Shown: positions 8,175-17,855 of the stretch, one piece after another
Numbering within the stretch: the first letter of the stretch is position 1
Layout: the number at the start of each line of letters is the position of its first letter
Virus record (IMG/VR): IMGVR_UViG_3300046007_009028
Location: 1-62,571 of that record
Length of the DNA stretch: 62,571 bases
Source of the DNA: a virus
Direction: 5' to 3' (one strand)
The notes under the pieces: generated by a model
The model's input: only the letters and a program-made list of their open reading frames with translations
Told to the model about the DNA's origin: nothing
Databases searched by the model: none
Program-made: the position numbers and the translations under genes

Positions 8175-11100
8175 TTAGTATCTGTTTACCACACCTTGCC
8201 GTTGTCTCCTGTCCTCATCCTGTTGTCTACGGGCGTTAGCAGCTAACCCTAACCACACAGCACCCAGTGTAGCAGGAATAGCCCATTTAGGAATCTTCAT
8301 ACCACCTGTTATTTTAACTTCAGGGTCTATGGAAGTATTGAAAGATTGAGTCCCAGGGGTTCTAGGGGTTCTAACTTGTTGAGGTTCTGACTGAACCCCT
8401 TGCTGTACGTTGGTTCTAACTTGACGGGGTATGTAATCCCCAGGAATAGAACCACCATCAAGCCCCATACCTCCTAAGTCATTAGTAATAGGCATATCCC
8501 ATATTCCATAATCGGCATTGCCACCACTTCTGTATTGATAGTTCTCGGAACTGCTGGGAACTATATTAATTACCTGATTACCTGCGGGTACAAATTGCTG
8601 AATCACTTTTGACGGATTTGGAATATTATCCCCAGGAATAGAACCGCCATCAAACCCCATACCTCCCAAGATACTTTCAGGGTTTCCCATGTAGTCTTCA
8701 ACAAACTTTACTCTACCTAATTTAGCAACATTAGAAGTGGGAACTGTAGGTAGTTCAACTTTTTGTTGTGTGCGGTAAGCAGGTAGTAGTCTAGCATTTT
8801 GCATAGACCTAATTTGCCGTTCACTAAAATCACCACTTTCTATTGCATCCTGAATATCTTGTGGATGATAAAGCCTAGATTCATTTAACTCCTGCGCTTG
8901 TTCATAGGGTAAATATGTATTAGGTAAACTACCAGTAACGGAAGCAGTTAACTTTTCATCAGGATTATTTTTATACCTAAAAGAATCGTCTTCAGTTTGC
9001 ATTCCCAAAGTATTTGCGGCAGAAATAAATGCGTTTAATTGTTGTGGATTCCCTTGTCTTTTGATTACAATTTCAGGCGAATCTTCAATGTTGACTATTG
9101 CGTTATGTGCTGCACTAGCACGGTTAATTTCTTCTGCTAAATAGTCAGAGTATTCTTGTAAATCTCTAGGACGAGTAGATTGAACAGGAGCTATATCTTT
9201 TGTGTTCAATAAAACATCAGAAGCGTTAGGCTGATAATTTCTTATAAACTCAACCCTTTCCGCATCAGATAGTGGCAAGATTTCTGGATTAATACTAAAA
9301 GACCTGTCTTGACCAAGGGTTGTATAGTTCTCATCAATAGATGAACTTATTTTCCCATCTAGATTATTAGCAATTCTCTGTTGTGGAGAGTCTATCAATA
9401 AATCTATTTGTGCTTTTTGTTGTAAAGCCCTAAGCCTATCAATATCAGTCCTTGCCTCTTGTGCCTCTTTACCTAGTACATAGGACTTGTATTTTAGAAC
9501 TTCAATATTACTTTGAGGTTTAGCTACTTGACGTTGTTTTCTGTTACTAATTACTGCATCAATCTGATTTTTCTTCTGTTGAACTCTGCTGATAGCTCCA
9601 AGAATATCTGTTGGTTCTTCATAACCAGCATTGTAAACTTCTTTCTGATTTAAAATTGCCTTATCATCAGGACTAATATAGTCGTCGGCATTAAATCTTA
9701 AATTGCCACCAACAGCTTGTTGGGCAATCCATTCAGGAGTAGGTTCAGATATATTTGCACCAGCTTTAAATGGTAAATCTATCCTTGCTGCTCTACCTTG
9801 ACTCCTGGTCTCAGCCATTGCATAATTCCCACCAGCAACAGGATTAAATTCGGCTACAGTAGCCTGTGGGGTTACATCATAATATTTTCCATCAATTAAT
9901 ATCTTGGCGTTAGCCAAGGCATTATCTCTAGCAAGATTAGGGTTAACATTTGCCCAAGCTTCTATAGCATCATCGCTAAAACCTTTTAATTCTAATTCCT
10001 CACGTTTGCTTTTAGGAAGGTAAGAGCTAACACTATCTAAATTAAGTGGGATATTGACATAGTTAACAGCCTTATCTCCCCTGACCTGTCTACCGGATTC
10101 TGTAGTGTAAATTTGGTCATTTATTAACCAGCCTTTTTTACCTTCCTTATTTATTGGTCTAGGAATAGTTGTTACTGGAAGATAAGCACCATCAATTACA
10201 CCTTGGGGAACTACACCAGGAATATTCTCTTTCCAGAATGTCAAGCCAGGACTATCATCATAAGTTGCTAAGTCTAAATATTGAGTATATTGTGGACTCT
10301 CAACACCTGCTGTTCTACTAGGAGTAATAGTGTACTTTCTATCAAATGCAGGTTTAGATTCTCCCTTCTTCGCTATCTTAATTAAGGCATCAACTTCATC
10401 ACCACCAAGAACTGCTAATGGTTGTGCAAATAATTCATCAACTTTAGCTTTCTTTTCTTCAAGTGTAAAAGAATTGTCAGCAAGTATAGACTGCCTTTGT
10501 TGAACTAAGGAAGGGATTTGCCGCCTCGCCACTTGTGCGGCAATTGCCGCTTGAGTTCTGGGGTTAGACTCATCAAGAACCCTAGCTAACCCCACACCTT
10601 TAGGTAAAGGGATTTGGTAGCTGCTATTTAACCCTGCTGTTCTGCTATTAAAGATGGGATTCAATAGTCCTTTCCTGTCTGCCTCTTCATAGCTCATACC
10701 ATCAGGAATAGGCTGATAGTCAGGAGTTATGCCTTTAAAATCCTGTACCATTAAGCGAGGGCGAGATATAAATTCAGCTTTATTAGCTATCTGTGCTGAC
10801 CTTGGGAGGGTTAACGGGTTTCCGTATAACGGTGTTAATACTTCTTGAGGAAATCCATACTCATTGGGAATTGGTGTTCCGTACTCACTTACCTTGTAAG
10901 CAGCTAAAGGAGTTTCAGGATTGGTTTTAAATCTGTAGAATTTAGTGTTGGTAAAATCTCCAGGGTAAACTTCTTGATTGCCAAAGATTTCTTGTTGAAC
11001 TAATGCGTTTTTGCCAACAACCTTTCCGTCATTTATAACTATTGATTGTGGACTATTGATATTAGCAACACGACTAACTATAGGCTTGTCTTCTTTATAA

Positions 11101-14078
11101 GGAACTACTGCAAAGTTATCATCATCAAGTCCTGTGTTACCTGTTCTGACATAGACAGTTCTGTTAGGGTCATAAATAACTTTTCCAGTTCGTGTATCCC
11201 TAACAACTTGTGGGGAACTAGAAGTAAACTCACTTGCTGGGGTAAAGTTATTTATACCTTTAGGCGGAACGTTGGGATTTTGACTTATTCTTTGTTCAAC
11301 AACTCCAGAATAATAAGGGGTGTAAATCTCTCTAGGAGCAGGCAGGGATGGGTCTATAACATATTCCTGTCCATTAATTATTTCAAAAGGTCTAGTATCC
11401 TCTTCATAGGACTTTAGATAAGTCACTTCTGGATTTTTTATTGTAGATTGTATATTGTCTATGTCAACAATATTTCCATCAGCATTAAAAGCTAATCTGC
11501 CACCAAGATAATCTGTTTCTTGAAGTGATGGATATGCAGATGTGGCATTAGTATCTTGATATCCTGTAGGGGCGGATACAGTTATTGGGTTACCAGAATT
11601 AAATATTGTAGTCTCACCTCTACCCGGTTTTCTGTTTATTCCTAGATAAAGTTGACCTGCTTCTGGAGTAGCATTTATATATTCCCCTTCACCGGGATTT
11701 ATGCCTGGACGGAAAACAGTTCTATTACTTCCATCCGTAAATCTGAGTTCTGGATTTACAAGCATATTAGCAGGTGCTTTTCTAACCCCTGCGGTTCTAC
11801 TGCCACCTCTAGATAAATCAAGAGCTTGCATTGATTGTCCACTACTTTCGGCATTAGCGTTAAAGTAGTTGAATAAATCCTGTGGGTTATTATCGTCTAC
11901 CCACTTTCTAGCAACAGGCTTAAAAGCATCCCTGCTTGCTTCCCCAAGCAATTGAACATTAGGAGGCTTGGGAGTTCCCATTCTTTTGTCCCAAATCTCA
12001 ATAAAATTGTCAGTAGGAATTGGATTTCCTTCTTTGTCTAAAACAGCGTATTGACTGTAATCAACCCCGGGTTCAATAGATTCAGGTTGTAAAGTTTCTG
12101 GATTAACTAAATTCCCAGTGTGAACATATTTATTAATTGTCTCACCTGTAATTGGATTAATAGCAGGAACAGGTCTAGTAAATGCCTCTAATCCTGGATT
12201 AGTAGGGTCTTCTCTGATAATGTCAACTAAATTATCTCTACCACCTTCTCTCATTACTCGGTTAATGTCAGTCATTTCCTGAGCAAGATTAGTAGTTTGT
12301 TTTCTAATAGGTAGACCACCAGAGTCCTCACTTACTGCGGGTCTTACTAGATAAAACCCACCATTTTGAGTAACATTAAAAACCTCTTTTGTTAGAGGAT
12401 TCATGTAAGTAGCACGGTAGTTTTTTCCTTGATTATCTGTAGTCTCATAGAGTTTTATATTATCTCTATTAAAACTATCCATGTTACCAGCAGGAATGAA
12501 CTTAGTTTGAGCAGCTTGATTAATATAATTATTGTATTGCTCAGGACTAATTAGTTGACGTTTAACTGCATCCTCAAAGCTAATTAATTCATTCCCACCT
12601 CCTTGAATTCTAGGAATAGAAATACTTGGGATTGCACTACCTTCTTTGTCACCTGTGTAAACAATAGTGGCGGGAGTTCCCCTACCTTTACTAAACACCC
12701 TCTGATTAGTTTCTTTATCTATCCAAGTATTAGGTAGTTTAATAGAACCAGCATTATTTAAAAACCCACCTTGTCCTATCCTGGACATTACTTCTGGAGA
12801 GTATTCTTGCCTTACCCCTGCTATTCTTGGTGCTATGCCAACAGTTCTAGGATAGGGAACTGAATTATCTCTGTTAGCAATGTAACTAGCAGTATCAAAA
12901 AACCTACCTTCACCATCAGTTATTTGATTATCTACTTCTTGTTGTTGTTGAATATAAGCTCTTTCTTTGTCTCTATTCCATTGTCTATCAATTAAATATT
13001 GTCTAGCTTGTGGAGAGAGATTAGTGTACTCAGCTAAAGTGGAATTATTTTTAATAGCTAAAGGTGCGTGCCATTTATATTGGCTATTATTATTGCTCGA
13101 TAATGCTGTTGATTGGTAAGACACTCCTGGAGTAGTAGGAGTAAATTGATTACCTTGTTGAATAAAAAAGTTGCCATCACCTGCAAATTCAGGGTTCTCA
13201 TTGACGTTAAATCCTATATTTGGACGTATTGATGGTACAGGAATAGAATTACTTTGTTCACCTTGAATTAAATTAGGAATTTCTAATTTAGTAGGAATAG
13301 TTCTACCATCACTAATTAACTTTTGAGTAACGCCAGTAACAGGGTTGAAAACCAACCCTCTGTTATAGTCATAAACCAAACCAGTTAGCAAATCTGTTTT
13401 AATACCAACTGGTTTAGGTATAGGAATATTCGGAATATTTGCAGTTCTGTTTTCTCTATTTTCTAATACATTGAACTGATATTTCTCACCTTGTGTTTTA
13501 GGCGTTTGAATCCCAGCAGTTCTATTAGTATTTACAGGAACAACGGTAGGATTAACACCTGAATCCTCACCTCTTATAAACCCTAACGCCCATCTCTCAT
13601 AGTCATTTCTTGGTTGCCAATTAGGGTCTTGTGCAATAGCATTCTGGACACCTGCTATATCTAACGGTGCTTGTGAAGCTCCAGTGCTTTTTTGAATACC
13701 TGCTGATGGAATATAAGCTGAATCATCTAATAAATCGTAATTAAAATCGTCATAACTTCCAGGAACAGCACCGTAGCTTTCGTCATCAAAGCTAGTATAG
13801 TTGCCAATGTTAGCTGTTCTAGATTGTTGAGATTGTTGAACTTCTGGACTAACGTACCTACCTAGACTATTAAGTACGGCTTCTTGAGTAGCATCCATAG
13901 CAGGACTAGCTACAGCTTTAGATAATCTATCTGCTACAATTCTTTTTTTATCTTGTTCAGTTTGCCCCTGTCTAAACATAAAGTTCCCACCAACTAAATC
14001 AGGAAATGATTGGTTGATGAAAGCATTTAATTGTCCAGGAGTCATCTGAGATACTAAATACTCAATTTCATTATTCAT
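8175..14078 (-). CDS. Giant virion-like protein, 1967 aa, with recurring RTAG motifs
   Basis: This is the largest gene in the window. It is rich in N, P, Q, Y and G and has little predicted globular core. The motif [S/N]-R-T-A-[G/N]-[I/V/L] recurs at irregular spacing (for example near residues 84, 184, 212, 770, 1155 and 1290). Near the C-terminus two copies of LGGM-[F/L]-DGGSIPGD-IP occur. The last 40 residues hold one membrane-like segment (PKWAIPATLGAVWLGLAANA) and a highly charged tail. The RNA polymerase-like gene lies 200 nt upstream on the same strand. In crAss-like phages giant internal proteins sit beside a packaged polymerase, so a virion or ejection role is my inference. No catalytic motif recognised. 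Confidence 0.6.
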   Translation of the reverse strand: MNNEIEYLVSQMTPGQLNAFINQSFPDLVGGNFMFRQGQTEQDKKRIVADRLSKAVASPAMDATQEAVLNSLGRYVSPEVQQSQQSRTANIGNYTSFDDESYGAVPGSYDDFNYDLLDDSAYIPSAGIQKSTGASQAPLDIAGVQNAIAQDPNWQPRNDYERWALGFIRGEDSGVNPTVVPVNTNRTAGIQTPKTQGEKYQFNVLENRENRTANIPNIPIPKPVGIKTDLLTGLVYDYNRGLVFNPVTGVTQKLISDGRTIPTKLEIPNLIQGEQSNSIPVPSIRPNIGFNVNENPEFAGDGNFFIQQGNQFTPTTPGVSYQSTALSSNNNSQYKWHAPLAIKNNSTLAEYTNLSPQARQYLIDRQWNRDKERAYIQQQQEVDNQITDGEGRFFDTASYIANRDNSVPYPRTVGIAPRIAGVRQEYSPEVMSRIGQGGFLNNAGSIKLPNTWIDKETNQRVFSKGRGTPATIVYTGDKEGSAIPSISIPRIQGGGNELISFEDAVKRQLISPEQYNNYINQAAQTKFIPAGNMDSFNRDNIKLYETTDNQGKNYRATYMNPLTKEVFNVTQNGGFYLVRPAVSEDSGGLPIRKQTTNLAQEMTDINRVMREGGRDNLVDIIREDPTNPGLEAFTRPVPAINPITGETINKYVHTGNLVNPETLQPESIEPGVDYSQYAVLDKEGNPIPTDNFIEIWDKRMGTPKPPNVQLLGEASRDAFKPVARKWVDDNNPQDLFNYFNANAESSGQSMQALDLSRGGSRTAGVRKAPANMLVNPELRFTDGSNRTVFRPGINPGEGEYINATPEAGQLYLGINRKPGRGETTIFNSGNPITVSAPTGYQDTNATSAYPSLQETDYLGGRLAFNADGNIVDIDNIQSTIKNPEVTYLKSYEEDTRPFEIINGQEYVIDPSLPAPREIYTPYYSGVVEQRISQNPNVPPKGINNFTPASEFTSSSPQVVRDTRTGKVIYDPNRTVYVRTGNTGLDDDNFAVVPYKEDKPIVSRVANINSPQSIVINDGKVVGKNALVQQEIFGNQEVYPGDFTNTKFYRFKTNPETPLAAYKVSEYGTPIPNEYGFPQEVLTPLYGNPLTLPRSAQIANKAEFISRPRLMVQDFKGITPDYQPIPDGMSYEEADRKGLLNPIFNSRTAGLNSSYQIPLPKGVGLARVLDESNPRTQAAIAAQVARRQIPSLVQQRQSILADNSFTLEEKKAKVDELFAQPLAVLGGDEVDALIKIAKKGESKPAFDRKYTITPSRTAGVESPQYTQYLDLATYDDSPGLTFWKENIPGVVPQGVIDGAYLPVTTIPRPINKEGKKGWLINDQIYTTESGRQVRGDKAVNYVNIPLNLDSVSSYLPKSKREELELKGFSDDAIEAWANVNPNLARDNALANAKILIDGKYYDVTPQATVAEFNPVAGGNYAMAETRSQGRAARIDLPFKAGANISEPTPEWIAQQAVGGNLRFNADDYISPDDKAILNQKEVYNAGYEEPTDILGAISRVQQKKNQIDAVISNRKQRQVAKPQSNIEVLKYKSYVLGKEAQEARTDIDRLRALQQKAQIDLLIDSPQQRIANNLDGKISSSIDENYTTLGQDRSFSINPEILPLSDAERVEFIRNYQPNASDVLLNTKDIAPVQSTRPRDLQEYSDYLAEEINRASAAHNAIVNIEDSPEIVIKRQGNPQQLNAFISAANTLGMQTEDDSFRYKNNPDEKLTASVTGSLPNTYLPYEQAQELNESRLYHPQDIQDAIESGDFSERQIRSMQNARLLPAYRTQQKVELPTVPTSNVAKLGRVKFVEDYMGNPESILGGMGFDGGSIPGDNIPNPSKVIQQFVPAGNQVINIVPSSSENYQYRSGGNADYGIWDMPITNDLGGMGLDGGSIPGDYIPRQVRTNVQQGVQSEPQQVRTPRTPGTQSFNTSIDPEVKITGGMKIPKWAIPATLGAVWLGLAANARRQQDEDRRQRQGVVNRY

Positions 14079-14278
14079 AGAAACTCTAAATTAATTTGTT
14101 GCTAGAGTTCCTATGAAGTCCATTACATTTCAGATGGCAAAGGAATTACTTGACCATGTTCATACGCAACTTCAATCCACTGCTCTTTAGCTAATCGGTT
14201 ATTGGTTTGATTGTTGGTTCATGTTAAAAAAAAGAAAGTAGTTATTTCCTAGCAATTAAGCTAGGGAGTAAATCTATT
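14079..14278. other. Intergenic spacer between polymerase-like and giant genes
   Basis: 200 nt with no convincing gene. On the minus strand a short frame reading RLAKEQWIEVAYEHGQ looks coding-like but has no start codon in frame, so it could be a decayed remnant. CTAGCTTAATTGCTAG is a small inverted repeat. The start of the giant gene has only a weak ribosome binding site. Confidence 0.4.
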
Positions 14279-16690
14279 TTACTTCACAAGAAAGGCCTCG
14301 TTGTAACTCGGATGTCCTACCTTATCAAACCTGGTGTGGAGATAAACCACTATCTCATCTCCAAATTTAATAGGTGGCGTGTCCTTTACTGGGATTACAC
14401 CAATGCTATAACCATTGGACTTGGCAAAGAAATAATGCTTTCCGTCATTACCAATGCCTGACTCAATGGTAATGACAATCATTTCACCTTTGAAAATATG
14501 ATTGCGGAAGTCTGAGTAAGTCCTGCCTACAATATTGAGTGTGTCAATCCTCAATTCCTGAAGCTGCTCACATATCTGTTCTATGCCTAGCAAAAAACAG
14601 ATGTTAGTTGAGAAGCCTACCCTGTCTTCGTGGTCTTTGGCTTGAGGATTAGGAATACCAGTTTTGTTATTCCTGTGTTTGACGTCCCAGAAAGCGGCTA
14701 CAGCCATCATCCTCTGTGCAGGGGGTAAATGGTTAAGTATCCCCTCATAGTATTTACAAATATCTTTCTGGGAAGATAATCTGCGTTCTTTAACAATTCT
14801 GGGAACTCTCTTCCCTGGATTAGCCTTTTCCCACCTACGTTGTTCTAATCCGGCAGCATACATGGCAGATGAATATTCGTTAGACACAACCTCAGCCCTC
14901 TCAATCCACTTCTTGCTAGGATTGAGGTGTGAGAATAAAACATTGAATGGTCTAAGGTTAGTTGCCTTCAACTCAGGCTTAACCCAAAGCTTGTTGACCT
15001 CTGCTATCAACAGTCCTACAGTATCATTACTCCGTGATGACATCTGGTAGAACAGGTAGCAGTCGTCATCCTTGACCTGTTTCAACCAGTCAACTCGTTG
15101 AGATTTGAGTGCATTACCAATAGAACCTATTAATTTTCTGTCAGGTGGTAATGCACCTTTGAGGGAATCAACCGCTGCTTGAAGTTGTGGAACTAACTGG
15201 AAAACAAAGTCTTCCCTCTTACACGCCCAGGATTTGGCTATGTAGTAGGTTATCAGACCAGTTAAGTTTTCCATACTCTTAACCAGAATTTGTCCTAGAG
15301 TGCCTTCAATGGGAATCTTCTTAGGCTTGAGTCCTGCCTGGTCTAAGTCAGGTTCACCGAAGTTCTTGACTGCCTGAGCTACGTGAGGCAAGTTAGAGCC
15401 TGGTAGCCACATAAGAAAATCGCCGTCGGTATCTCTACCAAGTTTCATTAGGGTATTGCAGTTACCTACAATAACCCCCTCCATCTGTTCCCACTTAGGG
15501 AGTATGTGATTTGTCCATACCTTGATGTCGTACTTCCAACGGCAAGGATAGGGAAATACGATTACCTCTTCACCATCTGCTAACCCTGGAATGTAACAGG
15601 AGTTATCTGGTAATTCCTCATCTGGCATCACCATAGATGAGTTAAACTTAATTCCACCTGATGTAGCAATCTCACGCCATCTTCTACTCAACATTCCCAT
15701 AGTTGCCTTGATAGCCCATGGGTGGGTAGATAGCTGACCGTGTACGTCAGATTTTAAAATCTGACTTAACCGAGATTTCTCTTGACCTTTACCTTCATCT
15801 CCTTTCCGCAGGAGGTAATCTAACAACCTCTGAGGGTTGCTGACTAGGGTGTTAAGTTCCTGTGCCTGTTTTTGTGCATTGGGAACTATGTCTTCCCACA
15901 CTGCATCCCAAGGCAGAAACTGCACTACTGAATATGAAAGATTAGACTTACGGAAGTCGTAACCAGACCTTTCATGTTCAACTTCAAGTCCTAAAATTTC
16001 GTGAGTCTCGGTCCACCTTTTTAGGGATGGTGACTTAAACACCACACCAAAAGCTAACTTAGCCAACTCATACTCCCCAGGTTTAACCTTATTGCCCTTA
16101 AAACAGGACGTAGGTAAAACAAGGTCATACTTGCCTTTCTTAAAACCAACTGCAATCGTACCCTTTGCACACCAATCAGGGTTGATATTGAAAGCCCTAA
16201 ACTGGAATGGATTGAATATGGAATCCACAAACTCCATAGCAAACTTCTCAGAACATTTCCCGTGACAATCACCTGTGCGGTACTTGCGGGACTTGCTATC
16301 ACCGTCATCAACTACTAGCAGCTTAATGCTGATATCCTTAATCAACTTACATTCAGTTGTTAAGTTAGAACCGTAGTTGGCAGCATTCATATTGCTACCA
16401 AAAAATCTGGTAAAACAGTCAAACTCTGATGTTGAGTAGATTGCCTTGCCTTGTTTTCTACTACCACTACCACCGACTAATACATACTCTTCAAAGCCTT
16501 TGTCAAGAACTTCAGAGATGTATTCTAAGTCAGGATTCTCGTTAGCTAACAAAGCACCAACATCCCCAATAGCAAACTTAACGTTAGGGAATAGATGCCC
16601 CAACATTGTGTTGTGGTAAGTTGACTTGCAATGCTCTGGTAGCCACTGTTGACTAACCAGGTCGTATTGCTTTAGAATAAGTTCAGGCAT
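14279..16690 (-). CDS. Single-chain two-barrel RNA polymerase-like protein (YonO/QDE-1/RdRP superfamily), 803 aa
   Basis: Residues 419-424 read RDTDGD inside KLGRDTDGDFLMWLPGSN. The metal-binding DxDGD loop is the hallmark of the second double-psi beta-barrel of cellular RNA polymerase beta', YonO and eukaryotic RdRPs. Ahead of it, FPYPCRWKYDIKVW (379-392) parallels the P-CLHPGDIRV segment of RdRPs. Residues 174-201 (CAKGTIAVG, then YDLVLPTSCFKGNK) parallel the RdRP first-barrel segment KGVVAVDP...LSLR-SM-KF. After the loop, LTGLITYYIAKSWA (476-489) and AVDSLKG (506-512) parallel the RdRP -IG-ISN--LA-AD and AVD--K-G motifs. The order and spacing agree along the chain. The predicted activity is template-directed RNA synthesis; whether on DNA or RNA cannot be read. 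The variant T in D-T-D-G-D is unusual (F or L is common). It is next to the giant virion-like gene. Confidence 0.8.
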   Translation of the reverse strand: MPELILKQYDLVSQQWLPEHCKSTYHNTMLGHLFPNVKFAIGDVGALLANENPDLEYISEVLDKGFEEYVLVGGSGSRKQGKAIYSTSEFDCFTRFFGSNMNAANYGSNLTTECKLIKDISIKLLVVDDGDSKSRKYRTGDCHGKCSEKFAMEFVDSIFNPFQFRAFNINPDWCAKGTIAVGFKKGKYDLVLPTSCFKGNKVKPGEYELAKLAFGVVFKSPSLKRWTETHEILGLEVEHERSGYDFRKSNLSYSVVQFLPWDAVWEDIVPNAQKQAQELNTLVSNPQRLLDYLLRKGDEGKGQEKSRLSQILKSDVHGQLSTHPWAIKATMGMLSRRWREIATSGGIKFNSSMVMPDEELPDNSCYIPGLADGEEVIVFPYPCRWKYDIKVWTNHILPKWEQMEGVIVGNCNTLMKLGRDTDGDFLMWLPGSNLPHVAQAVKNFGEPDLDQAGLKPKKIPIEGTLGQILVKSMENLTGLITYYIAKSWACKREDFVFQLVPQLQAAVDSLKGALPPDRKLIGSIGNALKSQRVDWLKQVKDDDCYLFYQMSSRSNDTVGLLIAEVNKLWVKPELKATNLRPFNVLFSHLNPSKKWIERAEVVSNEYSSAMYAAGLEQRRWEKANPGKRVPRIVKERRLSSQKDICKYYEGILNHLPPAQRMMAVAAFWDVKHRNNKTGIPNPQAKDHEDRVGFSTNICFLLGIEQICEQLQELRIDTLNIVGRTYSDFRNHIFKGEMIVITIESGIGNDGKHYFFAKSNGYSIGVIPVKDTPPIKFGDEIVVYLHTRFDKVGHPSYNEAFLVK

Positions 16691-16720
16691 GGAATTAGAC
16701 TTTCTATGTTAGATAAAAGA

Positions 16721-16763
16721 CCCCCTAGTAGACAGCGACCAAACTAGCTACTAAGGGGTTTTT
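16721..16763. terminator. Bidirectional terminator upstream of the polymerase gene
   Basis: CCCCCTAGTAG pairs with CTACTAAGGGG. It is followed by TTTTTG on the plus strand and by TCTTTTAT on the minus strand. It isolates the polymerase-like gene from gene 16855-17061. Confidence 0.75.
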
Positions 16764-16854
16764 GTTTAAATCAGCACGAAGTGAACATAAAAATAACTCA
16801 CTTCAATTCAACCTAAGTCAAATCAAAATGAGTTAGTTCAATCCTATTTAGGCG

Positions 16855-17061
16855 TTAGCCTTCCCAGTCAACCGACGCAGAATCATCTGCATAAATATTT
16901 ACAGCACCCCAGAACTCGCCCCATGCAAGAGCCTCGCATGAGTGGAAGTTTGTTAGTCGAAACTTCTCGCCTTTTGCTCTCCAATATAGGGCAATGCCCT
17001 CTTCACTCTTTTCGACAAAAGGTTTTTGTTTTAGTTTTTGATTTATTTTCTGTGCCTTCAT
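16855..17061 (-). CDS. Hypothetical protein, 68 aa
   Basis: The ATG follows ACAGGTAAATT. The N-terminus is basic (MKAQKINQKLKQKPF) and the rest is aromatic and acidic (WGEFWGAVNIYADD). Palindromes lie at both ends (16850-16862 and 17096-17109). No family recognised. Confidence 0.55.
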   Translation of the reverse strand: MKAQKINQKLKQKPFVEKSEEGIALYWRAKGEKFRLTNFHSCEALAWGEFWGAVNIYADDSASVDWEG

Positions 17062-17365
17062 AATTTACCTGTAATGAACTTAACTCAAAACTGATTAGGC
17101 GTTAGCCTTGTACATCCCTTACCAACCGACTTCTACGCTTAAAACCCAACCTTTCATTCTTGGGCTGTAATAGTAACTAAAACTATAACTAAAAAATAAG
17201 TGCGTAGCACCAATAAAAAAACTTCTTTATTTACAATCCCAAAAGAATACTAACTCCGAAGGAACTAAAACTATAACTAGGACGCGTAGCGTCCATAAAA
17301 ACCTTCTTTAGTTTAAACCTGAGTTATGTTATTATTTAAAGCAAGCAAAATAAACTAAGTTTACC
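17062..17365. other. Intergenic region with two GCGTAGC hairpin leaders
   Basis: 304 nt without a convincing gene. It holds one GCGTTAGC palindrome (17096-17109) and two copies of a module made of AACTATAACTA, a GCGTAGC hairpin (near 17203 and 17281-17295) and (C)ATAAAAA followed by CTTCTTTA. A 12-codon minus-strand frame near 17115-17155 lacks a ribosome binding site. The right end contains the promoter of the dCTP deaminase-like gene. Confidence 0.6.
17330..17355 (+). promoter_or_regulatory. Promoter and leader of the dCTP deaminase-like gene
   Basis: A TATTAT box at 17330-17335 is followed by AAAGCAAGCAAAATAAAC. The 12-nt AGCAAAATAAAC element recurs in front of at least eight other genes on both strands, each time just after a -10-like box. 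No clear -35 box is visible. Confidence 0.6.
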
Positions 17366-17854
17366 ATGACAGTATTAGTTGACCATCAAATCAAATCTCT
17401 TTGCAAGAAAGGACTTGTTAAACCCTATGATGAATCTTTAATTAATCCATCTTCCTTAGATATTAGGTTAGGGAATAATCTAATTATTGATAATGAAATT
17501 GTAAACATTTCTCATCACACAAAAGAAAATCCCTACATCTTAGATGCTAATGAATTTGTGCTGGCAGAAACTCTAGAATATTTAACAGTTCCAAATAATG
17601 TTGCTATAGAGTTAAAGTTAAAATCTTCTAGAGCTAGAGAAGGATTGTCTCACGCATTAGCAGGTTGGGTAGACAACGGATTTCATGGAGTATTGACTTT
17701 GGAATTAAAGAATTACTCCACAAAAAAACCAGTGTTTATCTACCCAGGATTGAGAATAGGTCAGCTAATCATTCATTCAACAGAAAAACCCACTATTCCC
17801 TATCAAGGAAAATATAGCGGGTTCACTACTGTTATGAGTAGTTTGGATAAATAA
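17366..17854 (+). CDS. dcd: dCTP deaminase / dUTPase superfamily protein, 162 aa
   Basis: SSRAREGLSHALAGWVDNGF (residues 87-106) followed by HGVLTLEL (107-114) matches the dCTP deaminase signature S-AR-G-----AG-ID-GF-G-LTLEL, with the arginines and the catalytic-type Glu present. INPSSLDIRLG (26-36) fits the N-terminal Dcd motif. The enzyme would convert dCTP to dUTP, or hydrolyse it further, to feed dTTP synthesis. At 162 aa it is shorter than E. coli Dcd (193 aa). It is transcribed alone from its own leader. Confidence 0.88.
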   Translation: MTVLVDHQIKSLCKKGLVKPYDESLINPSSLDIRLGNNLIIDNEIVNISHHTKENPYILDANEFVLAETLEYLTVPNNVAIELKLKSSRAREGLSHALAGWVDNGFHGVLTLELKNYSTKKPVFIYPGLRIGQLIIHSTEKPTIPYQGKYSGFTTVMSSLDK

Positions 17855-17855
17855 A

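Noticed and set aside
11046-11417. Plus-strand open frame of 123 codons inside the giant gene
   Set aside because: It lies antisense in the 1967-aa gene, has no ribosome binding site, and has a Ser/Asn/Ile/Tyr-rich product typical of reverse frames.
14100-14220. Small gene with RLAKEQWIEVAYEHGQ-like peptide between polymerase and giant genes
   Set aside because: No start codon is available in frame; at best a decayed remnant, so it is only mentioned in the spacer entry.
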